A stretch of 64,000 nucleotides of DNA from Conus ventricosus (lineage: Eukaryota; Mollusca; Gastropoda; Neogastropoda; Conidae), in NCBI GenBank assembly GCA_018398815.1, contig CM031595.1, forward strand, positions 133,929,386 to 133,993,385, read 5' to 3'. Shown one piece after another: positions 23,242-34,870 of this stretch. Both the position numbers and the translations under genes were made by a program. A model generated the notes under the pieces. The model was not told the origin of the DNA. It saw only the letters and a list, made by a program, of their open reading frames with translations, and ran no database searches. How positions within the stretch are numbered: position 1 is the stretch's first letter; every line of letters begins with the position of its first letter.

Positions 23242-24224
23242 CCATAGCTTCAAGATACAAAGATGCAGGAACCCATTAAACAAAGAGTGCTTCTGCTGTT
23301 GTGTTTGCCATACAACTGATATACAACGAGGTCCATTAAACATACTCCTGCATGAATTCACGTCGATGAGGGAAAGGAATTAAAGGCCAGAAGTGAATCA
23401 ATTATTGTTAAAACATGGAGTTGCTATTAAAAGAGGCATTCCAGGAGTTCACAGATCCCTGGCTTTAGTTTGAAACTTTAACAAAACAGTTAGCCGAAAA
23501 GACTTTCTCCTACCAGTATCACCAGAGAGCTGATTGACAATTCTCGCAACACAGAATGGGTTAGAAGACTGCCATTCAGTTTTTGCGCGCAATGAATAAT
23601 GAGAATTTAAAGGGCTAAAACCAGTACAAGCAATCAAAAGAAAAACATTAAATGTGCTGAAGGAGAGTCTTCATCCAGCAAACTATTAACGTTTGGTTTG
23701 AAAGTAAGGTACCTTTATTTACCGGGGGAAGCAGAAGGGGGAACTCGATCAGGGCAACCCCGATATCGGTTTGGACGTTTTGCTCCATATGAAATATAAA
23801 GAATGTAAAAATGAATCCGCCATGTATTATTTACGGAGAAAATGCACAACAAAACAACCAGCTCCTCAAAGATCTTTGTGTAAGGACAGAACTGCAGATA
23901 ATCCCACCAGACACAGTTCTCTTAATTAATTTACGTAAAATATATTTGAGTTAAAAATGGACGCTCAGCGACGAAGTGCGAACGAAACAGAACTGGTAAA
24001 GGAAGAGACCTTGGAAATGATAGGGATCCTTTGATGGTGTAATGCTATTAGGGGAACATTTTTGAGGATTAATCAATTGCATGCTAAACCATCCAGATCA
24101 CCCTAAAACTCAACCCCCAATGGGCAAAAGAATATCTTGAAATAATAAAAAAAAATTCGAACGCCATCAAGCAACACATGAGAAAAAAGATTTAAATGAA
24201 TTGGATGAAGGGCTATGATTGATC
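23242..24224. other. Decayed region, no confident gene
   Basis: Plus-strand fragments such as the one near 23410-23455 (EAFQEFTDPWL) and one near 23810-23935 look protein-like, but no frame stays open beyond about 45 codons and no motif is visible. A missing integrase or protease could be hidden here, but I cannot show it. Confidence 0.4.
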
Positions 24225-27200
24225 TATAAATAAAAGCTGATGAAAAATATAAACCCCTGTTTATGATGGTCCTCCAGAGCCCTATTGCATATGAAAAACT
24301 CTGGATTTACAAACACACGTTTTGTGTTTGTTCTATCTAATGACTTCTTTGTTACAACAGTTGTGTTGATACATGTAGATTAGAATCGCAGTCAGTTTTT
24401 ACGTTTTCTGATGAAAGTTTGATTGTCAAACATGCTCTTTGTAGTTGTCCTGCGATATGCTCGGACTGCACAACATGCGTGATTATTCCTTTTGCTTTCT
24501 TAATTGGTTTTATCCTGGCACGAAATACGGTACATTTTTTACCTTAATCCCCACATACTCCGGATCACCTTTCCATGAAATTCATCCTTATCTTTCCTAA
24601 AACCTTCATGTTAGGAAATGGAATGCAATGCGTGAATCTTTAGGGTAATTCGGATGTGTCGTACCATCCCGCTGTCTCTTAGCCACTTCGGTTTGCATGT
24701 CTTTATAGATGTGTCAGTAGGGATATCTATATCAAACTATCCTCGTATCTGGGTAAAGTACTCTGGGACGTGGATACAGGGGTTTAAAGTAGTCATAAAG
24801 AAATTCTAACATCAAAAAGCTTTTGCTTAATTCTAAATCACAGTAAACCCAATAAATAAGGTTTGTCCAATTTGCCTTTCTTTTTTTTCATCCTTATGCC
24901 AAAAAGTGATCATGAAACTTCCTAAAGTCATGATTAATTTGGTTTTGAAGTTAGCTTAATTGGGCCTCGTTCTCTTTTGTGACCAATCTGACATCTTTGC
25001 GCTTGTGCGGATTCTCCATAGTCTTTCCAAAAACAGATGTTGTCATCAGCTTGAAAAAGTCTTTTTTTGAAGATTGTGGATTTAGTTCTGAGATCAGTGT
25101 TCTTCATGATGTTATGGTTTTTCATGAAATGTTCTTGATCAAAAGCAATTATACGATGACAGTGTCACTTCAAACCATGTCTTAAATAGAAAATTGTAGA
25201 AGTCTGTAATGACAGACATAATTTTTTTTGCCTCGAGATTGGCACAAGTTTAGGCAGGTTCTGTTTTTGCCTCATTCTTTAGACTTTCTGCTGCTAATGG
25301 ATAGTCATTATGCAGGTCATGGAGTTCATTAGGAAATTCCATAAGTCAACTTCTAGAATAAGACCTATTTACGATTAGCTGTAAGATTATGCAGATGTTT
25401 ACAAATTCTTGAAAGTTTTTAATACCACCAGTGTACATTGTAAAGTTGCGTAATGAAGCGATTGCGCCATAGCCAACCATCAGAGATTGTTTGCATCTAA
25501 GTCATGAGAGAGTTAACGACCTTATACTCGGATCATATTTCGTCCAGTATTTGTTGTTTGTTTACAGTAATGGTGCGACGCCATACTAATTCCTCACGCC
25601 CAATGTTTTCAATCATCTGAAGCATTGGTAAAGCTGACAACAAATCAATCTGTACTCCAGTAAACTTTAAGAAAGCATCCCAACTCATCCCGGGCGCAGA
25701 AATATAATGCGCAGGATCCAAGCTGTAATGTTTCATGCAGGTCTTTCTATAATTTTCAAAGACATCCGCCAACAAACATGTATCTGCCATCAAGTATGAA
25801 TCATGATAGTCTCCATCGTTTTGCACTCTAACTTCTGCCATGCTTCTTGAGCATGCTGGTAATCAGAATCACTGATGTCCTTTCCTCTAAGACTAGAAAA
25901 GAACGCGCCTTTAGGAGGAAGTGTATCTTCATCAAACCTTTCCCAACTGTTCATGTACTCATAAGGGTAAACGCCCTTTCTAACGAGAGTTGGGTCAAAA
26001 TATTCTTCCGTTATTGGGCAGGACTTTAAGGACATAGCCAGCGACTCTAATGAACCCATCATGTGCTGCATAGAGTCATAAAAAGACATGTTATTTAAAG
26101 TGAAACACATGTACTTTTCTGATAATTGTGCAATGCATGCTACCCTGAAGGAGTTGGTTACTGCTTTCATTATAAGATGAGAGTCATAACCTCGCAAGTT
26201 ATGAAAGAAGATGGGCAGCTTCCATGTCTTTGGATCAAACTTTAGTTGAAGATTGCATTTACTATGTGCTGCTCCTCTGAACTTTCCGCTAATGTGATCA
26301 TGGTCTCTTACTTTTGGATTTTGTTGCTTCTTCACTGAGTTCTAAACCACAAATCCAACAATGTGTGGCCGAGTCATACTGTTCTGGTCTTCAGGCGTCA
26401 TTATGATTTCAGATAAATTCAGATTATTAGAACAGTCATTACGCACTTGCTGCATGCGCTGTAAAAATCTTCTAGCCGCATCTGGTCCTCTATATAATTC
26501 TGGCGTTGAATGAGCGCCATCCGACCTGACAATAACGAAGGCAAATGAACAAATCTGGTGATTACTCATTAAGACTGTTTTTCGAAGTTTTTGTGGCGCT
26601 GGCCCTTCATAAGGAACAATGAGCGATTCGAAGTCTGCGTAAACTAACGTATGGAGAATTTTGCAGTCGTTTTCAGTTCTTAAAACTAACTTTACTGCCT
26701 TCTGGGGGTGTAATTAGTTCTGTATTACAGTCAACTGGGCCGATACAATGTTTCTTATGTTCGCTTGCGGCTTGAGCAGATGGAATTCTTGTTAAACATT
26801 TTTCTGCAGAATTCTTGTTTATGGTAATGCTTTGAAGTATGCCGCAATAATCTACTCATTGTTCGTATCAATGTGTAATGCGGTACCCCCGCTGGTGAAA
26901 CATCAGCAGTAAGTCAACATGATTTTTGTCTGGTTCGCCATTGTTGGGCTGTTCTTGGACACTTTAATGGGTAGTAGATTTGTTTCCTCATCCCATGGTA
27001 GATATTGACAGTTATTGGTTTGTTTTGTTCTCAAACTGATCAATGGAATCCACGCTAACAGGAAAGGTCACCCCACTAAAGTTAAGATCATTGATGTAAG
27101 GGTGATAGTTAGACACTCTCTCTGCGTTTTTGCGGATATAATGCAGCCTTGCGAGAACACACCACATAAAACATTTGTTGTCTGTATTCTTTATGTTTAG

Positions 27201-27691
27201 AACTGCTCGTTTTGCTACTAATGCGGAGGTATTGGAATGTAAGACCTGCCTACAATCGGTGCATACTTAGACTGTTTTAATCTGATCTCTAAGACTTCGC
27301 CCTCTGACCAACAGAGCCTCTCATTTTGGCTTCTTCAGCAGCCACATCAAACTGTGTAAGTAGTTGGTCTGCCCAACCGGGTGTTAAGTCATTAGAGGAA
27401 AGAATAGTCTGTTGTTTAGTTGAGACCCAGACTTCTAGATTTTCTTCATTTATTGTTATATAGTCCTAGATTTTCTTCATTTATTGTTATATAGTCGATT
27501 AAAACAGCTAACATTACTTTAACTGGCGGGTCTATTGTTAGTTTACCCGGAACTTGAGAAATAGCATGCACAACACTTGCCTGTACGCTTGCTGGATCAA
27601 TGACTTCTAAATCAATATCATTCAGTGCTCTTGATAAATTTTCTTGCATTGCTTCAAAAAATTCGTCTGGTCCTTCATATAATTTATCCAT
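24225..27691 (-). pseudogene. Protein-primed family B DNA polymerase (pPolB)
   Basis: This enzyme would copy the viral genome from a protein primer. From the N-terminus (27691), an element-specific extension is followed by the family's N-terminal region (about 27250-26720). Exonuclease motif I reads YADFES (about 26650), then VRDHDHI with a CN pair (about 26300) and FFHNLRGYD (about 26200). Exo III is MADTCLLADVFE (about 25790-25755). The palm motif KLM..SVFGKTMEN lies at 25053-25011, and the catalytic YPDTDS-type motif lies at about 24740 but carries inserted bases. The C-terminal KVLGK..DEF and SLDR.NTKRVFV segments are at about 24600 and 24320. About 1,150 codons, a normal full length. It has at least ten frame breaks, including a 31-bp tandem duplication at 27435-27496, so it is inactive as written. 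Confidence 0.92.
27435..27496. repeat. Exact 31-bp tandem duplication in pPolB
   Basis: 27435-27465 is repeated without change at 27466-27496. Because 31 is not a multiple of three, it shifts the polymerase N-terminal frame and produces an early stop. Confidence 0.95.
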
Positions 27692-27810
27692 GCTGAGTTT
27701 CTTTTCTAACTCAAAATATTTATTTAAATTAAAAAAAATTAATTAATCAATATCGACGGTCTTTTTGTGCTTGGACTCATAAACTAAAGTATGAACACCC
27801 TTTGGCGTTG

Positions 27811-28437
27811 TTAATGTGAGCTGTTTAGAACAGAGTTTAATGTTTCGTTTACTTTTTTTAAGCATTCCTTTTTTATCTGCTCGGGGTCTGGCTGTTGAGA
27901 AAAACTTGTCCTCGCCTTTCTTTGAAGATCAAACTTTTGTCTTTTGTAGTCATCAAAATCGGCCTGTAAACGATTAAATTCTTCATCCGTGATGTTTGAG
28001 TCAGCTAGTGCTTTATTTATAATCAGCTTGAAGGAACTAAGTTTAGCTGTTATTAGTTGAACCATAGCTGTGTGCTTTTGGAGTTTAGTTTTTATTTTTT
28101 TGCTAGCAGCACCTACGGCTAATGAGCACAGGCCGAGAGCTAAAGACAAACCACCTAGAGGTAAAGCTGCTGGTGCACCTATGCCTGATGCTAAGAGACC
28201 AACACTTGTTCCTGCTGATAGAGCACTTACAGTTGATGCTCCAGTATTAACATAGGTAACAGCATTAAAGACAGCAGAATACCTTCGTTTGGCTTTGCTG
28301 TATTTTGAAAGGTCCTGCTCTAGTTTTTGTTGCATTTGTGTAATGTTTGTTAATCTAAAGGTTTTTATGCCGGGGGTTTCTACTATCTCTTCTTTTGGCG
28401 GCTCTGTAGGCACATTTGGATAAACTTGAACAGACAT
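27811..28437 (-). CDS. 208-residue membrane protein with Gly/Ala-rich hydrophobic core
   Basis: An intact ORF starting MSVQVYPNVPTEPP. Residues about 1-25 are Pro/Glu-rich and 30-55 helical and charged. About 58-112 is a long Gly/Ala/Leu-rich hydrophobic stretch with GxxxG-like spacing that could form two membrane segments or a membrane-inserting hairpin. The rest is a charged, probably coiled-coil tail. No enzyme motif. It lies 23 bp after the capsid gene stop and about 120 bp before the polymerase start, all on the minus strand, so the three could form one transcription block. I infer a virion or membrane-remodelling role. It is one of only two clearly open genes in the element. Confidence 0.7.
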   Translation of the reverse strand: MSVQVYPNVPTEPPKEEIVETPGIKTFRLTNITQMQQKLEQDLSKYSKAKRRYSAVFNAVTYVNTGASTVSALSAGTSVGLLASGIGAPAALPLGGLSLALGLCSLAVGAASKKIKTKLQKHTAMVQLITAKLSSFKLIINKALADSNITDEEFNRLQADFDDYKRQKFDLQRKARTSFSQQPDPEQIKKECLKKVNETLNSVLNSSH

Positions 28438-28460
28438 GCTTTTTTTAAAATAAAAATAAT

Positions 28461-30807
28461 TTAGTATTGTATATCTTTTAATCTGTTATCTTGAATATTC
28501 AGCTGCGCATCATATATTAAAAACAAATGTGCATTAAGCGGTTTATCGTCATCTTTTTCTTTGTCAATTTGAATGTTTATTACGTCTCTAACAGTTCTCC
28601 CCACTTCCATGCAACTGATTATCCTCTGTTGCCCTTAGGTCAATCCATAAACCGTATTTTGTTGTTAAATAATCATCGAGCCTAACACTGTGAAGGTGTA
28701 GATCTTTAGACGCAAGGTCTGCTGTTGGACTTCTATGCCTCCCACCACCAAACATTTTTCTTATTTCATCAAAATGCTGATAAGGTTTAACCCGTTCAGT
28801 GCCTCACAATAGTACAAAGAAAGGTGTTCCCAGGTGCCGGGGAAATCTCATGATTTGGGGGTCATAATTAACAAAAAATTCTAGCTCAGAAACTACAAAG
28901 ATAGAAAAATGAAATCTATATCATTTTTGAAGGAAATTGAATGAAGATTTTGAATCTGGCTTCTTTTGTTTTAATTTTGATAATACAAAAGTATTTAGGC
29001 TTGTAGATTTGGATAGATTTTTTTGCACGATCAAAAACATATGTATTTACCACATCCAAACAAGAACACACAGCAAAAAGTTGAAAATAAAGTTTGTATT
29101 GTCACACTACACCTGTAAATGAAAGTAAAACAGTTTGGAAGTCTATCAAGACGCTCACACTCGATGCAGACTGACCAGTCCACGACCACGCCCCCCCCCC
29201 TCCCCACCACACCCCCTTGCTCAACTTCAACCCTCTCTTTCACTCCTCATCTTCCCCTACCTTTTCGTCTGCACCGTGTCACGCCGCGAGCAGGCCACGA
29301 TCCCCTCTCGCACTGATTTCACAACCACTGGACACCAGCACGCAGTGCAGAGTACACACTTGGCTGGCTCGTTCGACTGACGCTGTCAGCTGAACGCACA
29401 CTGAGGTCACAGAGCCCTACTCAATAACTGACGAATATGGTCGGCAATTCCACCACTATCATCATCTCACCTTCATGCTCGAGTTTGTCGTTGAATAAAA
29501 GATTATTGTGTTTGTCAAAAATCATCAGCAGAGCCTGCTCAGCTGTGTAAATACGTTGACTTGGTCGCTGGTCGCTTCGACAACGAAGGTTGCGCCGCCA
29601 TCTTTGCAAGCGAGACACGAAGTGCTGGCTGGTCACCCAGTCAGTGATAAGGATAAATGGGCTTTCCCCTCACGTGTGGTCATTTACATATTATTTTAAG
29701 ACTACAGACATATAAGGCTTTCTACGCAAACTCTATTTGAGTCCGTTGATAGAAATAGTAACGAATGAAAACTCAAGAAAAATGCATGACGTCAGGGGAC
29801 TGCCCACAGGCACATGGAAAGCACTTTTATTTCCGCGTCAGCTGACTGACTAAAGGCGCTCAACGGGTTAAGCCCGCTAGCGTAGATTTGGTTAGGACTA
29901 CCTCAATTGTACATTGCACTTTCGTTATTTTAGGATTAAGAAACTTTTCAGTTTGTCTTTTAAATGGTTCTTCATCTTCGCACAGCAATAAAATACCTTT
30001 AAGCGATCTTGCTGCAGCACTAAAACTAAAATTCCATATCGTGTCTGCCCTGCTTTTAGGATATGTTGTATGATGAATCACTCTTTCGTAATATATTGCT
30101 AATTTTGACTGATATTGTTGCTCAATCAGCCTTGCTAAATTAGGGTTGCTAACAACGTCAAACTCTAACGAGATTCAGAAATGCTGTACTTTGCTTCGGT
30201 GTCTGATGATCTGATAACACGTTTGTATTCATTAAAAGTTAGTTCATATGACAATCTGTCTTTTAATGCTCCTTGATAGTACGGCGCATGCGCACTTAAC
30301 AACTCAAAATCCAAGGGGATGGAAAAGCGATTTCCATACGCATAACTTACAGCTACATACTTTTTGCCGTCTTTAGCATCTTCAGCGCCTATTCTGTGTT
30401 TTAGTGCTTCATTATTTTCGATTCCTTGAAAAGCAAGATCATTCCTTTCATTCCCGGTTAGCCATAGATCAGAATAGGTTAAAAATATGTCTGCATTGTG
30501 TAAAGAAATATTTCTTGCCCTCAAGTTTTATAGAAATTTTCTTAACAATTGCCCGCCCCAGATTCTGCACAACTGTCCTGTTTGTGTCTGTTGCTGCTTC
30601 GAGTTCTATTTTGAAAGTAAGTCGCGCAGAGCCTGGCACAACCACTTCATCTGCTCCTAGGTCTGGAAATTTGACAGTAAGAATTTGATCCGCATCAATA
30701 GTAGATGGATTATTTGGAACAATAATATTCCGTTTATTTCCCTTCACGCCAAAGGGCTCTTTCAGTCTTCTATGGGGGTCAAGAATTGAACCATATACTT
30801 GTGACAT
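28461..30807 (-). pseudogene. Capsid-like (putative double jelly-roll MCP) gene, interrupted copy
   Basis: Without the insertion the gene is about 421 codons. It starts MSQVYGSILDPHRRL at 30807 and ends ...NIQDNRLKDIQY at 28461. Beta-rich segments resemble Polinton/adintovirus hexons: a segment with ANNP-like PNNPSTID and VPGSARLTF, then NLGRAIVKKISIKLEG, IPLDFELL with YELTFNEY, and toward the end LKGILLLCEDE, NPKITKVQCTIEG and YQHFDEIRKMFG. I infer a double jelly-roll major capsid protein from this pattern and from its place beside pPolB and the ATPase; I have no structure or alignment. A 1,077-bp piggyBac-like element splits it at 28791-29867, and 1-bp indels break it near 29905, 30172, 30508 and 30520 relative to the second copy at 35586-36583. 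Confidence 0.62.
28791..29867 (-). mobile_element. piggyBac-like non-autonomous element inside the capsid gene
   Basis: 1,077 bp bounded by TTAA at 28787-28790 and 29868-29871. The ends are CCCGTTCAGTGCC (left) and, reversed, CCCGTTGAGCGCC (right), matching at 11 of 13 bases. CCC...GGG ends with TTAA duplication are the piggyBac hallmark. The copy at 35636-35639 has a single TTAA at the same place, the empty site. A minus-strand frame (29421-29636) with RIYTAEQALLMIF resembles the start of piggyBac transposases, so it may be an internally deleted derivative. No catalytic domain is present. Confidence 0.9.
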
Positions 30808-30847
30808 TTTTTATAAAACAAAAATAAAAAGTTAATTATTTAAAAAC
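30808..30847. promoter_or_regulatory. 40-bp divergent intergenic region, capsid / coiled-coil gene
   Basis: AT-only-rich gap between two start codons pointing away from each other. It must hold both promoters if each gene has its own. TTTTTTATAAAAC (minus side) and TTAATTATTTAAAA are TATA-like. The same gap is conserved at 36584-36623 in the second copy. Confidence 0.5.
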
Positions 30848-32044
30848 ATGGCAGGCATTGAAGATGAAGATTATGATTTTAATCCTGGAGACGACATGAG
30901 TGATTCCCCTTGGGAGCAGCATCGCTCGGGGCTCTCATTGCATGATGAATTAGCAGAAATCGGGAGTACATTACCAACAAGTCGGTATAAATTAACAGAA
31001 AGTAAGGTCAGATCATTATACCAAAGTTTAGGACAAATAACTTCCCGAAACTATATACCCTGATGATTTTGAACTAAAAGATAACCATTTGTATGTGAAA
31101 AACGACCAAGGACAACTTGTTCAGCTTACAACTAAACGAGACCCATCAAAGTTTGTAAGCATGAATACAATTAGACAAAGGCTCAGTGTGAGCGATCGAA
31201 GTCGCCTTGGCATTGTTAAACCAAAATTAAGGGGGGAGGCAGTTGCTAAACTTCAAAACACACTGCAAGAAACCCAACAGATACCCGGTACCAAATACAA
31301 AACATGGAACTTCAAGATTTAAATCAACCAACAGATGAAATAATAAATGCAATAGAAGCAGAAACCAGTCTTTCAGAAGAAACAGCATTAAAAACTATAC
31401 GTGACCCCCCAATACCCACGCGAGAATTAGAGGCCCTTGATCGTGCTTTAAGAACCATCAGAGGCGAATTAACAAACAATTTAGCAAAACTAGGTGAACT
31501 AGATGAGCATATAAAAAGAGAAAAAGAAAAACTCGTTGAGGCTGATGACGCCACTTAGGGCCTGGTGTTAAAGAAAGAATAACCCAAAGACTAAAAGATC
31601 ATGAACAAGAAAGATTGGCAAGACTAGAAGTGTTGTCTACTAACCGAGAACAATTGCGAACTCAAGTGAGCAGAAAAAGAGAAACTATCCAAAGAATTTT
31701 ATATGAAAACACAACGCTAGCAGAACGAATACGAACACTGTTTAGAGAGCAAGGAGTCACATTAGCAAGCGTTATAACGGCCTTAGGATTTGCAATAAGT
31801 ACACTGGTGATGGCTATTACAGGCGGCGGTGGTGCTGGGTCAGTGCCTCCACCACCATCGCCTCCATCGCCGCCTGATAAATCATGGGTAAAAAAACAGC
31901 TTGATCATCTTGCGGGTTTATTAAAAAAAATTAGCCAGTAAAGCCGGGGATGCTTTACCAGGTATATTAGGAGGTGTTGTTAGCTGGCTTTTGTCTACTG
32001 CAGGCAAAGTAGTTGGCTTTATGGCCGGCACTTATGGACATTAG
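30848..32044 (+). pseudogene. Coiled-coil protein with Pro-rich hinge and C-terminal membrane segments, copy 1
   Basis: Starts MAGIEDEDYDFNPGDD at 30848. An acidic N-terminus is followed by a soluble region (about 30980-31290) and a long heptad-like Glu/Lys/Arg/Leu region (about 31400-31740). A hydrophobic segment then leads through a Gly4 turn to PPPPSPPSPP (about 31770-31875). After one slip in an A8 run (about 31925) comes an amphipathic/hydrophobic end, LPGILGGVVSWLL. About 390 residues in all. No enzyme motif. Hydrophobic, coiled-coil and proline-rich parts suggest a fibre, spike or internal membrane-linked virion protein; this is inference. Further frame breaks occur near 31037, 31237, 31280 and 31556. 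Confidence 0.6.
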
Positions 32045-32061
32045 TTCTCTTAATAGTCGGG

Positions 32062-33277
32062 TTAATTTTTAGTAAAATAAAGACCAAGTAATCCTAGGCC
32101 AGTTAATCCAAGAACAAGTGCTGTCTTTTCATATTCATGGTCATTATTTTTTTTGACTTCGTGGACTTCAACGGTCTCTGGGCTTTGGACCATGGGGATT
32201 GGATGGCTTATTCTTGAGGGGTCATCTTGTTTGGTTACTGCTTGCAATATTACTGGCTCAGAATTTATTTCGTTTTTTCCGACCTTCTGTTCATTGCCTG
32301 CCACAAGGATTTCATTATTGTAGTTTATTATTGTGCCTATCTGGAGTCTGAGGTCAGAAGGCAGCATGTATAAACCAGTGCAACAGCAAAGTCTACTTTC
32401 GATCTTGCGTATTGTAAAACATTTTGGTACCTTTTTATACTTGAAGGTAAATCAACTGTAGAATTAATGGCGTCCTCTAAATATTGCTAAGTATTGTTTT
32501 TGAGCATCAAAACCAGTAGAAGGATCAGTTATGCTCGATCTCGTTTGTGCTTGCGAACCTAGCAAACACCAAACGTAAGTACGAACAGAGTCGTTTATTT
32601 CGTTCTATTCCTGCTTTAGTTAGGCCCTTAGAAGTGTCTAAGATAAATGTTGTCCATGCTGATTTATGCTCTTGCTCTATGGACCCTAGGTGAACAGTTG
32701 TGCCTGAAGAGAAAGATGTGTAAGGAGGATTCCAGTCTTTACTCATACTTTCTGTGCACGCCCCAAAAATAAGGGGTGCCTAAACCATGATTAAGATCTG
32801 ACTTTTGTCTAAAGTCTGTCTTAACATTAATATTGAATTCGTTACAAATCCTTTCAAAAGCCTTCATGTCTATTCTGTTGCTGAATGGATTAAACGGTTT
32901 GTCATTTGGTAATGGCGCTTGCAGTTCAGTCAAAATACGTCTGAAGGTGTAATAAAAATGAAATCTGTACACAGACCTCACCAAAGGATCAGGATGATTT
33001 AAATGATTAGCATACGATACTCCACACCCAGTTGATGCACAAAACACAGCAAAGTTTAACTGGTTCTGATAAAACTGCATCGGATGACTGAACCACACTT
33101 TTGCGATGTAGTCTTTTTTAATAGGGGGGTTAAGATATCTGCTTAATGGAGTACTCACCTTTACTTGAAAGGTGTCAGTCTGGGTCACAGAAATGTCAAG
33201 GGTGTCAGTTGTTATATTTTTAAGATTGTAGTGCGCCCAACAGAATATTTTGCATCAGTATATTTGAATGCACTCAT
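32062..33277 (-). pseudogene. Virion-type protein with C-terminal membrane anchor
   Basis: I join three frames (33188-32739, 32746-32525, 32367-32062) because each runs into the next with only small slips and no gap. The gene starts MSAFKYTDAKY at 33277 and ends after a C-terminal hydrophobic anchor TALVLGLTGLGLLGLYF. It has about 405 codons. Features include FSHPMQFYQNQLNFAVFC and FHFYYTFRRILTELQAPLP, aromatic segments with no known active site. It starts only 18 bp from the oppositely directed gene at 33296. Presumed structural; family not recognised with certainty. Breaks lie near 33195, 32745, 32560, 32490 and 32385. Confidence 0.55.
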
Positions 33278-33295
33278 TTTTATTTCGTTTAAAAA

Positions 33296-33990
33296 ATGTT
33301 TGTAACAATAACAACTCAAGACCGTCCTTCGTTTTTAGAACATGCTGTTAAGAACGATTGCGGAACAGAATGGTTGCACTTCATGAAATTTTTTACAAAG
33401 TTGTATGGTTTAAAATAAGTGAATCCAGAAGAATAATACGATTCTAAAGTTAACAAATCAGGGGTCAAAGTTAGCCAGTTAACAATACTGATGGTTATTA
33501 CGGGTTTTGCTCACTAAAAGAAGCAATGAGTAACTTTGACATTACTCTCAAACTTAACAATGCAAATCTAAAAACAATGTTATCATTCAACCTGAAGAAG
33601 ATGTAGTACATTACCTTTTAATGTAGAGCTAGCTAAAATGTTAGGCTTTGCAGATGACAATCATAGATTTGAGTTACACAAGACAAAACTACTTATGAAG
33701 GAAAAATCCGCTCGATCTTGCATTACATTCATTACTCTATGTTCATTTAGATGAGCTGAGCACTGATGAAAACTTGTATGATGGAAGGCCTCAATGTTTT
33801 AAGAGCTCTTCCGTCAGGGAAAGCTGCATATTGCGATTATGAAATTATACAATTTCCTAATTTACAGTTTAAAAGATTAGTTTGTGGGAGGGTTGGATCA
33901 TTTAATATAAAGATCACAGACAAAACAGGGAAAGTTGTGAAATGTGATAACCTGCACCATAGTTTGGAAATAAAATATACGTTGTTCTAA
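33296..33990 (+). pseudogene. Short virion-type (possible minor capsid) ORF, broken
   Basis: Starts MFVTITTQDRPSFLEHAV at 33296 and is interrupted by a stop at about 33417 and several slips. The last 60 codons (33790-33990) are open: NLQFKRLVCGRVGSFNIKITDKTGKVV, with alternating hydrophobic residues as in a beta-sandwich. In Polinton-like elements a minor capsid (penton-type) gene of similar size lies near the ATPase, which is my reason for the guess. No decisive motif. Confidence 0.45.
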
Positions 33991-33996
33991 AAAATA

Positions 33997-34854
33997 ATGT
34001 CGCGTGGGCCAGAAGAATCAGGAGTTACATTAGCACCTGTGAGGTGTATAACTTTAGAATTAAAAGACCCTTGCAGACGTTGAGGACTTTGAACAGAACG
34101 GTGAGATTAGGCGCTTTGTATGGTTTTGAGTACACTAAAGATGGTGATTATAAACGCAAAGAGGTTGGCGACAACAAAAGGTTTCCTAAACTAGAACCAA
34201 CTACGCAATGTAGAAGCAAATAATGCTGGCCAGTATGAATATAAAATAGTTCGAAAACCTGACCTCAAATGGCACTTAGAACCATATTTAGAATGGGACA
34301 TAAATTTAAATTCATAAGCCATTTACATTTTTTAGTCGTCAAAAAAGTTTCAGAAAAGCATTCAACTAGGTCCTTTACATGTAAGTCTTATGCCAGAGGA
34401 CAATAGTCGAAAGAGATTGAAATAAAGCCGTATGAGAATAAAACAGTACATCCTCCCCGAAGAGAAACGGTTTTGAAAGATGCTTCTACCCAAAATTACA
34501 GTTCATTCCACAAATGAAATTAGGAGAATGCGTTCACAATGATATTTGAAATTTCTGTCTTAAAAGATAGGGGAGGGATGGGGTTGTGGGCGTTAGTGAC
34601 GTCCTTCTAAAGGAATTCTAATTAGCTGGCAAAACTTAGACGTTGAAAAACTTAAAGTTACTGTCGTCATTCTTCACAATGGTGAGGATATTAAGGTCAT
34701 AACAACAAGCAACAAAATCAATATTAGTCTAAATAGAAACAATCTTACAGAACTGAATTGGATTAATCTTACACATTTAGACCTTATAGGATTTTATTAT
34801 ACTGAACAAGTTTTGACAGAGAGCATGATAAAAACAATAACTGGATTAGATTAA
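33997..34854 (+). pseudogene. Unknown viral-element gene before the ATPase, decayed
   Basis: Starts MSRGPEESGVTLAP at 33997, 6 bp after the previous stop, and ends at 34854, 16 bp before the ATPase start. It has about 285 codons in at least five frames. Segments such as EDFEQNGEIRRFVWF, KPDLKWHLEPYLEWDI and an Asn/Thr/Leu-rich C-terminus are readable. No known family seen. Its tight spacing suggests it belongs to a plus-strand block with the ATPase. Confidence 0.45.
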
Positions 34855-34870
34855 GTTCTGTTATAAAACT

